A stretch of DNA of 64,000 nt from Spinacia oleracea (GCF_020520425.1 NC_079492.1:744001-808000), one strand, 5' to 3'; positions 21,781 to 33,532 are shown, counted from the stretch's first letter. A program made the numbers and translations. The notes: generated by a model not told the origin, from the sequence alone.

Positions 21781-23059
21781 ATGAGAACTTCTAAGGAGGG
21801 TGAAGGAGTGGTTGGAAGCAAAAGGAGGTTGCAATTAAACCAGGTATGTTTCCAAGTTTCCGTAATTAGTTGTAAATAAACCAAACATTTCATTTTTTCA
21901 TACAATAAATGCATTCAACTATTAGTGGAAAAATAATGTCGAAAATTTTATTAAAACGAGGTCATTCAATTCAGTGAGTAGAGACTGAGAATTAGTTATG
22001 GTATGAATTTTTTAATTATCCATGTTATAAATTTGAGTAATGTTGAAATTACGGTTTGAATTTGGTTACGAAATATGGGGAAAAAAATTAGGATAAAGAT
22101 GATTGGGATAATAATTAGGATCTCAACGATGATTGGAATAAAATTTAGGGTATTGTTATTGATAAATTGTGAATTTACGGAAAACATTTTGTTAAAAGAG
22201 GAAAAGGCAATGGGGAACACGAACTCATTGGTAAACATTTTTAAGGTTTGGTATCGGAATCCTGTACCATACTCCAAATTAAACACAATAAATATCATTA
22301 TGTAGGTTCTTGAATTGGATGGGGAGGAAGAGTTGTTGGATGATGTAGGGGAATATTGTAGTGATGATGGGTTTGACGAAGATGATGGGGTAGGTGATGG
22401 TGTAGAGTCTGAAGATGGTGGAGTTGAGGAGGTAGAAGTTGGTGAAGAACGTTGGGAAGATGACGAGGATGATGTTGTGGATGATTATGATGAAGCATTA
22501 GATGAAGGAGATGAATTAGATGAAGAATTGTGTATTGAAAATGATGATGACCTGAATGAGGTTAATGATGATAATTATGATGAATCCGGAGAAATGGGAG
22601 TGGGGCGAAACACTACTTGTATGGAGGATGGAGACATTGGATGCCCTGGTGATGGAGATGGGGTTTCAACCATTAACGCAGATTTGTATACAACTCCTAC
22701 GAAGCGGAACAAAGGTCCCGTTCTATCGACCCCTTCTGTTGGAATGTCTTTTGCTAATTGGGAAGCATTGAATAACTATTTTCGATCCTATGGGGAGCAA
22801 CAAGGTTTTGGTGTAGTGTGTATGGGAGGGAATAAGAGCGGGGTGAAAGACAGTGAAACGGGCAAATCGAATTCCCTGAGGACCTATGTTTGGCGGTGTG
22901 AGTGTCATGGAAGGCCAAAATACCGGCGGATGGTGAATGGCAGGGTAGTTACCTGCGCAGAGGAACCAATTCTTAAGAGGAAGACGAAGAAGTGTAGTTG
23001 CCCTGTTATGCTATATGGGGCTCGGACCAAAGAGAATTTATGGGTTGTGAAGAGTGTTG
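21781..23059 (+). pseudogene. FAR1-related (FRS) gene 2, 5' part, split by a complete copia element
   Basis: Exon 21781-21843 (21 codons, ATGAGAACT start) joins at phase 0 to exon 22306-23059 through a 462-bp intron (GTATGT donor, TGTAG acceptor). The N-terminal third is extremely acidic (runs of Asp, Glu and Gly). It is followed by the FAR1 DNA-binding domain, a WRKY-GCM1-type zinc finger: VGMSFANWEALNNYF, YGEQQGFGVV, RTYVWRCECHGRPK, CSCPVMLY, ENLWVVKSVV. The first copia LTR begins at 23060, inside the end of this domain. The last five bases, TGTTG (23055-23059), are the target duplication, and the frame continues in register at 33538. The longest open frame begins upstream of any ATG in exon 2, so the spliced ATG at 21781 is preferred. 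Confidence 0.82.
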
Positions 23060-24472
23060 TGAAGGAAATAATGCCCTTGGTCCAAGTATGCATTCTATGT
23101 TAAGTCTAATAAATGCGGTTCAGTATTAATTAACAAGTTAATAATTCAGTGAGATCAAGTGAGCTGAATGCCTAGCTAGAGGCCGCTTCAGTTCAAGTGG
23201 AATTAATGATATTAATCCACAGCTTACTCTTGACTGAACCCGTAGGGTCACACAAATAGTACGTAAACGGATCAAGTATTTAATGGCATTAAATACTCCA
23301 TCTATGAATATTCGGAACCGACGGATCTTGGTTTCAGTGGGAGCTAAGATCGTCACAGGCAAGAAATGAATACTCCGGAAACGATGATATTGCCGGAAAC
23401 GGAAATATGGATCGTATCGGAAAAATAAATATTATCCAAGTCGTAGATGTTGCCGGAAACGGAAACATGGTACGTATCGGAAAATATTATCGGAAATGGA
23501 AATATTGCCAGAATCGGAAATATTGCCGGAAACGGAAATATTGTCAGAATCGGAAATATTACCGGAATCGGAAAATAATTCCGGAAATGGAAATATTAAA
23601 TATTTGTTCGAAACGGAAATTAATTCCGGAATCGGAAATATTAAATATTGTTCGTATCGGAAATGAATTCCGGAATCGGAAAATTTAATCGGAAGCGCAT
23701 CGTACGAATAAGCATCGGACGAGGCCTGCCGGACGAGGCCCAGCACGAAGCCAGGCCATCGCCCAGCAAGCCAAGCGCGCCGCACAAACAGCCACGCCAG
23801 GCCCAGCGCAAGGCCAGGCCCAGCAGGCTGCGCAGCGCGCACAGCGCGCACAGCACGCGCAGCGCGCAGCGCGCGCGGGCGCTGCGTGGGCTGCTGCTCG
23901 CGCGCACGCATGGGGCCCATTGTGGCAGCCGTGCGTGTGTGTGCAAGTGTTTGTGTTCGTGCACGTTTCCTAAAACATGCAGAGTTCGGTTAATGATTAA
24001 ATTCCTAATTCTATTTGATAAATTAATTAAAATTAGAGTTCTTGTAGGATTCTAGGTTTAATTAATTTGTATCTGAATAGGATTTCGATTCCCTTTCCAT
24101 ATCCCTATAAATATTAGGCTAGGGCTCACAATTTATAACAAGTTTCAAAGTATTCAAAAGTGAGTTTTTTGAGAGAAAATTAAAACACACATCTTGCTCA
24201 TAAAAGTGCCGAAATTTTCTAGTACCTTAAGGGCGATTCTAGTTGGTCAATCTTAAGGCGGATCCGGACGTACTGTGGACTATCTACGGAGGGACGACAC
24301 TTGGAGTCCTAAAGACTTGTCCTTGTTCGGTTCGGGCGCAGCTGGGGAGGGCACGCAACAAAGAGTATGCATCTAAATTATGCTATATGATTATGTGTAA
24401 ATAATATGTTGTCCTGGGTTAATGGTTGTTTCCGCATGATCTATGTAATGTCATATGTATCATAACCTTACA
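23060..24472 (+). repeat. 5' LTR of the complete copia element
   Basis: Features in order: an AT-rich start; a minirepeat zone (about 23375-23700) in which CCGGAAA, CGGAAATATT and AATCGGAAA alternate in imperfect 12-18 bp units; a GC-rich, CA/CG-alternating block (about 23720-23945); a TATAAATA box at 24106-24113, giving transcription near 24140; and then R/U5 to TTACA. The two LTRs sharing 1411 of 1413 positions implies very recent insertion. Confidence 0.96.
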
Positions 24473-24473
24473 G

Positions 24474-24485
24474 TGGTATCAGAGC
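24474..24485 (+). other. Primer binding site (initiator Met-tRNA)
   Basis: TGGTATCAGAGC, one base after the 5' LTR, is the standard plant copia primer site complementary to the 3' end of initiator methionine tRNA. Confidence 0.95.
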
Positions 24486-25257
24486 CCCTTATTATTTTCA
24501 TAATCTAAATTGCATGAACATGGTTAAATATTACAAATTTGCAAGAATTAAAAGGGGTGATTAATTTTCGTAATTGTTAATTAATTGCAAATTGCGTTTA
24601 TTTAATTATACGTACGCAGTTTTTCGGCAGTTTCTTCGTTACTCATCCGAATTGAGTGATTTTTGTGTCAATTCCGCATGTAAAAGGCATTCTAAAATTT
24701 TGACAAAAAGAGTATTTTTCTGCCGAACTCAGAATTCTCAAATTCGAAGCCCAACTATGACTTTTCGAAGGTTTTAGTTTTTCGAATGCAAAATTTCGTA
24801 AATTTAAGATGTTAAATTAAATATTTGCGATTCTTGTTGATAAATCTTGAATTTTTGATTGACCTACTGCATATGTTTAACAAGTTTGAATGCCTAGTCT
24901 TGTTAATTATGCAATCTAATTTGTAATTATGATTAATTTGTTGAAAATTAGAATAATTTAGAATTAATTTGATTTTCATAATTAATTGTAATTTAATTAG
25001 AAACCTATGATTAAAAACCACCATAAAAATTGTAAATTTATGATAAATTTTAAATTTTTATGACCTAGACTTGAATCCATAACAATCGGAAATCAATTGG
25101 ATAATAAATTTTCGATTTTTTCGCCCTAAAATTATGAAATTAATATTATTTATTAATTTGTCATTAATTTTAAATATAAATTTTAAATTTTTATGCGATT
25201 CGTTCATAAAACTTGCACGCACGAAGCAATGGACGCTTCGTGTTACCCTTAAGGGGT

Positions 25258-25860
25258 GTTGTATAATGCGGGCATGCGACGACGAGCAAGGGAGCTCGTC
25301 GCCCGTGCGGCACGAATGCAATGAGCAAGGGCGTAGTGCACGAGCACAAGGCAGCAGCCCTGCCTTGTGTCGTGTGCCACGAGCAATGGACGAATGGGCA
25401 TGGGCGAAGGGCGAGCCAAGGCAGTCGCGTGTGGGCAGCAAGCGAGCTGCGCCACAACGCGCGCGGCCTCGCACAAGAGCGCGCAGCCTCGCGCGCAGCG
25501 AGCGCAAGCTCGCGTGCCACGAGCGCTGCGCCCAGCATTGCTCGCGCGCACAGCGAGCGCAAGCTCGCGTGCCACGAGCGCTGCGCCCAGCATTGCTCGC
25601 GCGCACAGCGAGCGATGTCGCGCGCCCAGCGAGCGATGTCGCGCGCCCAGCGAGCGATGTCGCGCGCGCATTGCGAGCGATAGCTCGCGTGCGATGAGCG
25701 CTGGCGCGCGCAGCGAGCACCAGTGCGTGCGGAGGCTTGCGATGGAGATGCAGCAGCTATGCGACGAGCGCATGGGCTGCGCGCACATGGCCAGCAATGG
25801 CTGTGTGCGTGCGGCCCATGGGCGTGCAACGCGTAGGGTGTTTGCGTTACGATTAAAGAT
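25258..25860 (+). repeat. GC-rich repeat block in the copia leader
   Basis: About 600 bp of very GC-rich sequence in an otherwise AT-rich leader. A 55-bp unit starts at 25497 and again at 25552. A 21-bp unit built on AGCGAGCGATGTCGCGCGCCC occurs about three times near 25610-25670. Every frame reads Arg/Ala/Ser-rich, so no protein is claimed. The related block in the minus-strand copy (61556-62105) has more of the 21-bp units and one 55-bp unit. Confidence 0.85.
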
Positions 25861-27289
25861 CGTTTTGAATGTTTAATTTGAAAATTTCAGTTCACGTAAT
25901 TTTAATTAATTTTAAAATTAATAATTTAAATTATTTTCTTGGATTTTAATTTTGAATATTGTAATTATAATAAATTTTATTTATTCTAATTATTTTACTA
26001 AAATTAAAATCATGAATTAATTTAAATACGACTGAAATTAAATTAAACTTTTGGATTCAATTATAAATTGATATGAGCTTTAAATTTTAATTAAATTTGT
26101 ATGTTTCCGGTTGGACTAGAAATACATTTTTATGTTTAAAATTAGTAAAGCATATAAATTTATTGGTTTAAGTGGGAGCGCTTTTTAGTCATAAACTCTT
26201 GATTAGGTCTACAAATCCTTAAGGTTAAAACAAGTTGATTAGAATTAATAAGGACTGAATAATTGGTAGATTATTGGTGCCCTTGATTAATTGCTGCAAA
26301 TGTTTACGTGATGCATAATGTGTTTTACTAACTAGCTATGTGGGCCATTCATGATAATGAATGGGTGAATGGTATATATTGTATATGTACTGTTTTGCAG
26401 GTTATGAAGTGACTAGTATGGCCCAAATAGGATAGAAAATATGGGCTGCGTACCATTAATTTGAATGTAATTGGTCTGAAGTACCAAAGTTATTTTTCAA
26501 TTCAAATATGGTCTGCGTACCATCAAATAGTTGTAATTAGTTATAGCTTATCCTATTTGAAGAAAATGGTGCCTCCCACGGAGATTTTCAAGACGGATTT
26601 TGAAGTTAAAGCTTCAAGATGAAGTCGGGCCATACTAGATCACAAATATCTTATGCATGTTTTAAGTTATTTATTGCTTTTAAATATGTCTTAAAATGCA
26701 TGAGATCAAAAGCTTGATTATGTTGCATGATTAAGGATTTTAGTTCACTTAAAATCTAACCAACATAGTAAGAGCTTTAAGTTCCAAACTTAAAAATTGA
26801 GTTAAAAGGTGCCATGCCAAAATATACACTTGCTTGGATATCCTTTACATCAATCTAGTAATAGTTTTCGCTCAGCGAGGTGTTACTTATTGGTCCTAAA
26901 GGGGCAAGGTACACAAATAATTGTGAGTACATGTTAGTTTTGGTGAAACTCAACGATATAAGTAAAGAGTCCTTTTATGTCGTGGCAAAATCGATAGGTT
27001 TACCTAATAAAGTTCTTAGACGTACCTATCAACCAAGAATAGTTTCTAGACTATTAGCAAAAGGCTTTTGCTTACCTAAGATGTTCTAGGATTAAGTCGA
27101 CAAACTGTGCTTAGTTCTTCAATGATTTTAGGATCTTGGAATCATTTTATTCACACCTGCCGGAACACATAACTTGAATAAAATGCTTAATAAACATTGA
27201 ATTATGCATGTATGCTAGAGTTTAAGTTTATTAAGAGAAACTGTGAATGGTTATTTATTTGTTTATTCTTTTCAATTGTAGTTTTTAAT

Positions 27290-30200
27290 ATGGCAAACAA
27301 CAATTCATTCAACATTCGATCAATTCTCGAAAAGGAGAAGTTGAACGGGAAAAACTTCCTTGACTGGCAAAGGAACTTGCAAATAGTTCTTATGCAGGAA
27401 GAAAAGGAGTATGTCCTGGATGAGGCGATGCCCGAAGCTGCAGGCGACGGGGTCACTCAGGCAGCCCTCAATCGTTGGATTGATGCCAACAAGGATGTGA
27501 AATGTCTAATGCTCGCCACCATGAGTGCGGATCTGCAGAAAACGTTCATCAACTCAGATGCTTTCACAATCATCAGTGAGTTGAAGAACATGTTCCAAGA
27601 TCTGGCTCGAGTCGAAAGATTCGAGACTCATAGGCAAATTCTTGAGACCAAGCTTAAGAAAGGCGAGCCCGTAAGTCCACATGTTCTCAAAATGATTGGA
27701 CTCATTGAGAATATGAGTCGGCTGGATCAGCAATTTTCTCAGGAAATGGCTATAGACACCATCCTCCATTCTCTTCATAGCGGGTATGATCAGTTCAAAC
27801 TGAACTACAGTATGAATAGTCTGGACAAAACGCTCACTGAGCTTCACGGTATGCTGAAGACCGCTGAAAAGACGCTCAAAAGTGATAAGCAGGATGTGCT
27901 TATGGTGCGTGGGGGCAAGTTCAAGAAATCTGGAAAGAAGAGGAATGCTAAGAAAGGTGGCAACAAGGCCAGCCCAACTAAGCAAACTGGCGCCAATTCT
28001 GCAAAGAGGAAGGTCAGTCAACCCACTTCTGAATCCGAATGCTTCTACTGCAAGAAGAAGGGGCATTGGAAGAGAGATTGCTTGAAGCTAAAGGAAGATC
28101 AGAAGAACGGAACAGTCGTTCCATCTTCAGGTATTTTCGTTATAGACTGTATACTTGCTAATTCAACTTCTTGGGTATTAGATACAGGTTGTGGCTCACA
28201 CTTATGTTCCAATCCACAGGGACTAAGAAGAAGTAGAAAGTTAAGCAAGGGTGAAGTCGACCTACGAGTGGGAAATGGAGCACGGATTGCTGCATTAGCC
28301 GTAGGAACTTACTATTTGTCGTTGCCCTCCGGGCTAGTTTTGGAACTGGAAGAATGTTTCCATGTTCCAAGTCTTACTAAAAACATCATTTCAGTTTCTT
28401 GCTTAGATGCTAAGGGATTTTCCTTTTTAATAAAAGACAATAGTTGTTCGTTTTATTTTAAAGAGATGTTTTATGGATCTGCTAGATTAGTCAATGGACT
28501 TTATTTATTAGATCACGACAAACAAGTATATAACATAAATACCAAAAAGGCGAAAAAGGATGATTCAGATCTCACATATCTGTGGCATTGTCGATTAGGC
28601 CATATAAACTTGAAACGCTTAGAAAGACTTCAAAGGGAAGGAATTCTAGAACCATTTGACTTAGAGGATTATGGTAAATGCGAATCATGTTTACTTGGCA
28701 AAATGACAAAGCAACCTTTCTCTAAAGTTGGAGAAAGAGCAAATGAACTATTGGGTTTAATCCATACAGATGTATGTGGACCAATGAGTACAAATGCTAG
28801 AGGTGGTTTCAGCTACTTTATCACTTTCACTGATGACTTCAGTAGGTATGGTTATGTCTACCTAATAAAGCATAAGTCTGAATCCTTTGACAAATTCAAG
28901 GAATTTCAGAGTGAAGTAGAGAATCAATTAGGCAAGAAGATTAAGGCACTGCGGTCTGATAGAGGCGGTGAATATCTGAGCTATGAATTTGATGACCATC
29001 TGAAAGAATGTGGAATTCTATCAGAATTGACTCCTCCTGGAACACCACAATGGAACGGTGTGTCGGAACGGAGGAACAGAACCTTGCTAGACATGGTCAG
29101 GTCAATGATGGGTCAGGCCGAACTTCCATTAGAATTTTGGGGACATGCACTAAATACAGCTGCACTCACTATAAATAGAGCTCCGTCTAAAGCTGTCGAA
29201 AAGACTCCATACGAATTATGGTTTGGAAAGCCTCCAAATGTGTCTTTTCTTAAGATTTGGGGATGTGAAGTATACGTCAAACGATTAATTTCAGACAAAC
29301 TTCATCCAAAATCTGACAAATGTATCCTTGTGGGCTATCCAAAGGAAACAAAGGGGTATTACTTCTACAATACATCTGAGAACAAAGTGTTTGTTGCTCG
29401 AGATGGTGTCTTTTTGGAGAAGGATCACATTTCCAAAATGACAAGTGGGAGAAAAGTAGACCTCGAAGAAATTCGAGTCGAACAACAAACTCTAGAGAAT
29501 GCTCAAGATGACATTCAGGATGAAACTCAGAGATCTTTAGAAGAATCTGGTGAGAATCATGGTCAATCTAGAAATGTTACCCCGCGTAGATCGCAAAGAT
29601 ATAGATCTCAACCGGAAAGGTACTTAGGTATTTTGACGAACGAGAGCTATGACGTTCTATTACTTGAAAGTGATGAACCTGCGACTTACAAACAAGCTAT
29701 GACGAGCCCTAGCTCCAAGCAGTGGCAAGAAGCCATGCAATCTGAATTAGACTCCATGTCTGAAAACCAAGTATGGGATTTGGTCGATTTGCCAGATGGC
29801 TACCAAGCCATTGGAAGCAAATGGGTTTTCAAACTGAAAAAGGACAAGGATGGGAAACTTGAAGTTTTCAAAGCTAGATTGGTTGCAAAAGGTTACAGGC
29901 AAGTCCACGGTGTGGATTACGATGAAACCTTTTCACCAGTTGCAATGCTAAAGTCTATTCGAATAATGTTAGCAGTCGCTGCATATTACGATTACGAAAT
30001 ATGGCAGATGGATGTCAAAACTGCTTTCTTAAACGGCGTTTTAACAGAAACTGTGTTTATGACACAGCCTGAAGGTTTTGAGGATCCAAAGAATGCTAAA
30101 AAGGTATGCAAGCTAAAGAAGTCAATCTACGGATTGAAGCAGGCATCCAGGAGCTGGAATATACGTTTTGATGAAGCAGTCAGTGACTTTGGTTTCATCA

Positions 30201-31255
30201 AGAACGCAGACGAATCTTGTGTATACAAGAAGGTCAGTGGGAGCAAAATTGCTTTCCTAGTATTATATGTCGACAACATATTGCTTATCGGAAATGACAT
30301 TCCTATGTTGAACTCTGTCAAGATTTGGCTTGGGAAATGTTTTTCGATGAAGGATTTAGGAGAAGCACAGTACATATTGGGCATCAAGATTTACAGAGAT
30401 AGATCTAAAAAGATGATTGGACTTAGTCAAAGCACTTATATCAATAAGGTGCTTGATAGGTTCAAGATGGCGGACTCCAAGCGAGGCTACCTACCCATGT
30501 CTCATGGAATGACTCTAAGCAAGACTCAGTGCCCAAAAACACTTGATGAGCGTAGACGAATGAATGGGATTCCATATGCATCATTGATTGGTTCAATAAT
30601 GTATGCTATGATATGTACACGCCCGGATGTTGCGTACGCACTCAGTGCTACGCGCAGATACCAGTCAGACCCAGGAGAGGCGCATTGGACTGCTGCCAAG
30701 AATATTCTGAAGTACCTGAAAAGGCACAAAGATGACTTCCTGGTCTATGGTGGAGATGATGAATTAATTGTTAAAGGCTATACGGACGCAAGTTTCCAAA
30801 CCGACAAAGATGATTTTAGATCACAGTCTGGGTTTGTCTTCTGCCTCAACGGAGGAGCAGTAAGCTGGAAAAGTGCTAAGCAAAGCACCATTGCGGATTC
30901 TACAACTGAAGCGGAGTACATTGCTGCACATGAAGCAGCAAAGGAAGCTATATGGCTAAGGAAGTTCATAGGAGAACTTGGTGTAGTCCCCTCCATTAAA
31001 GGACCAATAGCCCTGTATTGTGATAATAACGGAGCTATTGCACAGGCAAAAGAGCCTAGACACCACCAGAGAGTCAAGCATGTACTTCGTAGATTTCACC
31101 TTCTACGAGAGTTCGTTGAAAGAAAAGAAGTCGAGATAAGCAAAATTGGAACTGATGACAACATATCAGATCCATTAACTAAACCTCTGCCGCAGGCGAA
31201 GCACAACTCGCACACTGCAGCTATGGGAATCAAGCATATTGGAGAATGGCTTTGA
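27290..31255 (+). CDS. Copia gag-pol polyprotein
   Basis: A single frame of 1321 residues from the ATG at 27290 (MANNNSFNIRS); the frame is open 31 codons further upstream, but this start matches copia Gag. It encodes the proteins that package and copy the element RNA and integrate the cDNA. Gag is followed by a zinc knuckle, CFYCKKKGHWKRDC (near 28040), aspartic protease WVLDTGCGSH (near 28175), the GAG-pre-integrase LWHCRLGHINL (near 28580), integrase with HTDVCGP, SDRGGEY and NGVSERRN giving D,D,E (28765-29075), reverse transcriptase (GSKWVFKLKKD, WQMDVKTAFLNG), and RNase H with YCDNNGAIAQAKEP and DPLTKPLP. No stop or frameshift. One oddity: the RT motif reads YVDN (30266-30277) where YVDD is usual, so the second catalytic Asp is Asn. 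Confidence 0.97.
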   Translation: MANNNSFNIRSILEKEKLNGKNFLDWQRNLQIVLMQEEKEYVLDEAMPEAAGDGVTQAALNRWIDANKDVKCLMLATMSADLQKTFINSDAFTIISELKNMFQDLARVERFETHRQILETKLKKGEPVSPHVLKMIGLIENMSRLDQQFSQEMAIDTILHSLHSGYDQFKLNYSMNSLDKTLTELHGMLKTAEKTLKSDKQDVLMVRGGKFKKSGKKRNAKKGGNKASPTKQTGANSAKRKVSQPTSESECFYCKKKGHWKRDCLKLKEDQKNGTVVPSSGIFVIDCILANSTSWVLDTGCGSHLCSNPQGLRRSRKLSKGEVDLRVGNGARIAALAVGTYYLSLPSGLVLELEECFHVPSLTKNIISVSCLDAKGFSFLIKDNSCSFYFKEMFYGSARLVNGLYLLDHDKQVYNINTKKAKKDDSDLTYLWHCRLGHINLKRLERLQREGILEPFDLEDYGKCESCLLGKMTKQPFSKVGERANELLGLIHTDVCGPMSTNARGGFSYFITFTDDFSRYGYVYLIKHKSESFDKFKEFQSEVENQLGKKIKALRSDRGGEYLSYEFDDHLKECGILSELTPPGTPQWNGVSERRNRTLLDMVRSMMGQAELPLEFWGHALNTAALTINRAPSKAVEKTPYELWFGKPPNVSFLKIWGCEVYVKRLISDKLHPKSDKCILVGYPKETKGYYFYNTSENKVFVARDGVFLEKDHISKMTSGRKVDLEEIRVEQQTLENAQDDIQDETQRSLEESGENHGQSRNVTPRRSQRYRSQPERYLGILTNESYDVLLLESDEPATYKQAMTSPSSKQWQEAMQSELDSMSENQVWDLVDLPDGYQAIGSKWVFKLKKDKDGKLEVFKARLVAKGYRQVHGVDYDETFSPVAMLKSIRIMLAVAAYYDYEIWQMDVKTAFLNGVLTETVFMTQPEGFEDPKNAKKVCKLKKSIYGLKQASRSWNIRFDEAVSDFGFIKNADESCVYKKVSGSKIAFLVLYVDNILLIGNDIPMLNSVKIWLGKCFSMKDLGEAQYILGIKIYRDRSKKMIGLSQSTYINKVLDRFKMADSKRGYLPMSHGMTLSKTQCPKTLDERRRMNGIPYASLIGSIMYAMICTRPDVAYALSATRRYQSDPGEAHWTAAKNILKYLKRHKDDFLVYGGDDELIVKGYTDASFQTDKDDFRSQSGFVFCLNGGAVSWKSAKQSTIADSTTEAEYIAAHEAAKEAIWLRKFIGELGVVPSIKGPIALYCDNNGAIAQAKEPRHHQRVKHVLRRFHLLREFVERKEVEISKIGTDDNISDPLTKPLPQAKHNSHTAAMGIKHIGEWL

Positions 31256-32107
31256 TGTCTCTGTTTAATGTTTTAAAGTTTTAGAGTTTAAATCTTTGTA
31301 AAACATTATTGGTTAATCATTCACAATAAATGAAATGAATTCATTTTTCCATTTAATTTGTGGTTTATTAAATGATGAGTCCCTTCAATTTGACGATATA
31401 TTCAAGATAGACTGTCAGGACCAGTCCTGTGACTAAGAAATGTCTATCAAGTGAACTTGAATGTCAAAGGTTGAAAATGGTCCCTAATCGGAGTTTTCTA
31501 TAAAATTGGACGCATAGAAAACGTTAGACGATTAGAATGCAAGATGACTAGTAGTTCTGTTTCTTGAACTATGTGGACATGGCAATGTCATAATCATTTG
31601 CATAGATACTTACTTTGGGAAGACTAGTATCGGACAAGACCTATGAAACTTTACTGTAAGAGATGAAAGTCTGTCATAAGTAAATTTCATTAAATTATTA
31701 GACACTAAATCCTCAATACCTGATTGATTTGAGATTACTTGTTTGAGAACTGGTTGCTTTGACGTTGACCAACCGTCGCACCGTAAAAGGAGGCTATAAA
31801 GGCAACGCTCAGGTAATCACCTATCAAACGAAGTCTAATCTCAAGATCGCAAGATTGGGATTGTCCTCCCATAAATCAGGATGAGATGCTTAAAAGTTGT
31901 ACAAGGCCACTCGGAGAGCTAGAAACTGTGAAATGCATGGCCGTGCTCGGATGAATCATAGGCTATGATTATCTGTTTATTTGATCAGTTGAACTCTGAA
32001 ACCGAGGAACACCTCTGGACATAATAAGGATGACAACTCTTACCTTATGTTCAAGAGCAAGCATCGAGCGACAAAGGAATTAGGAAATGCACACTTGTCC
32101 CTAAGGA

Positions 32108-32119
32108 CAAGTGGGAGAC
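32108..32119 (+). other. Polypurine tract of the copia element
   Basis: AAGTGGGAGAC lies immediately before the 3' LTR, in the position where plus-strand synthesis is primed. The same sequence in reverse complement adjoins the LTR of the second copy at 55312. Confidence 0.85.
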
Positions 32120-33532
32120 TGAAGGAAATAATGCCCTTGGTCCAAGTATGCATTCTATGTTAAGTCTAATAAATGCGGTTCAGTATTAATTAACAAGTTA
32201 ATAATTCAGTGAGATCAAGTGAGCTGAATGCCTAGCTAGAGGCCGCTTCAGTTCAAGTGGAATTAATGATATTAATCCACAGCTTACTCTTGACTGAACC
32301 CGTAGGGTCACACAAATAGTACGTAAACGGATCAAGTATTTAATGGCATTAAATACTCCATCTATGAATATTCGGAATCGACGGATCTTGGTTTCAGTGG
32401 GAGCTAAGATCGTCACAGGCAAGAAATGAATACTCCGGAAACGATGATATTGCCGGAAACGGAAATATGGATCGTATCGGAAAAATAAATATTATCCAAG
32501 TCGTAGATGTTGCCGGAAACGGAAACATGGTACGTATCGGAAAATATTATCGGAAATGGAAATATTGCCAGAATCGGAAATATTGCCGGAAACGGAAATA
32601 TTGTCAGAATCGGAAATATTACCGGAATCGGAAAATAATTCCGGAAATGGAAATATTAAATATTTGTTCGAAACGGAAATTAATTCCGGAATCGGAAATA
32701 TTAAATATTGTTCGTATCGGAAATGAATTCCGGAATCGGAAAATTTAATCGGAAGCGCATCGTACGAATAAGCATCGGACGAGGCCTGCCGGACGAGGCC
32801 CAGCACGAAGCCAGGCCATCGCCCAGCAAGCCAAGCGCGCCGCACAAACAGCCACGCCAGGCCCAGCGCAAGGCCAGGCCCAGCAGGCTGCGCAGCGCGC
32901 ACAGCGCGCACAGCACGCGCAGCGCGCAGCGCGCGCGGGCGCTGCGTGGGCTGCTGCTCGCGCGCACGCATGGGGCCCATTGTGGCAGCCGTGCGTGTGT
33001 GTGCAAGTGTTTGTGTTCGTGCACGTTTCCTAAAACATGCAGAGTTCGGTTAATGATTAAATTCCTAATTCTATTTGATAAATTAATTAAAATTAGAGTT
33101 CTTGTAGGATTCTAGGTTTAATTAATTTGTATCTGAATAGGATTTCGATTCCCTTTCCATATCCCTATAAATATGAGGCTAGGGCTCACAATTTATAACA
33201 AGTTTCAAAGTATTCAAAAGTGAGTTTTTTGAGAGAAAATTAAAACACACATCTTGCTCATAAAAGTGCCGAAATTTTCTAGTACCTTAAGGGCGATTCT
33301 AGTTGGTCAATCTTAAGGCGGATCCGGACGTACTGTGGACTATCTACGGAGGGACGACACTTGGAGTCCTAAAGACTTGTCCTTGTTCGGTTCGGGCGCA
33401 GCTGGGGAGGGCACGCAACAAAGAGTATGCATCTAAATTATGCTATATGATTATGTGTAAATAATATGTTGTCCTGGGTTAATGGTTGTTTCCGCATGAT
33501 CTATGTAATGTCATATGTATCATAACCTTACA
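32120..33532 (+). repeat. 3' LTR of the complete copia element
   Basis: Same length and structure as the 5' LTR, with the two differences given for the whole element. It ends TTACA at 33532 and is followed by the target duplication TGTTG and by FRS gene 2 coding sequence. Confidence 0.96.

Larger units (their letters stand above)
23060..33532 (+). mobile_element. Complete Ty1/copia retrotransposon, 10,473 bp
   Basis: Two 1413-bp LTRs (23060-24472 and 32120-33532) begin TGAAGG and end TTACA. They differ only at 23318/32378 (C/T) and at one base in the TATA region (TTAGGCT against TGAGGCT, near 24115/33175). Target duplication TGTTG lies at 23055-23059 and 33533-33537. The primer site is complementary to initiator Met-tRNA (24474-24485) and a purine tract abuts the 3' LTR. 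Between them lie a 2.8-kb leader containing a GC-rich block, one gag-pol frame (27290-31255), and about 860 bp of 3' noncoding DNA. The element is long for copia because of the leader and the large LTRs. It interrupts FRS gene 2 in the sense direction. Confidence 0.97.

Noticed and set aside
22298-22498. His/Pro-rich minus-strand frame
   Set aside because: Complement of the Asp/Glu-rich N-terminus of FRS gene 2.
25134-25876. Arg/Ala/Ser-rich frames on both strands of the copia leader (also 61525-62251)
   Set aside because: GC-rich tandem repeats keep all six frames open. No start context, domain or conserved frame between the two copies.
27554-28066. Antisense frame of 170 residues within gag
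   Set aside because: Shadow of the gag-pol coding strand; no independent signature.
33486-33532. FRS gene 2 translation starting inside the 3' LTR
   Set aside because: The ATG belongs to the LTR. Target duplication and frame show the true coding comes from 23059 joined to 33538.
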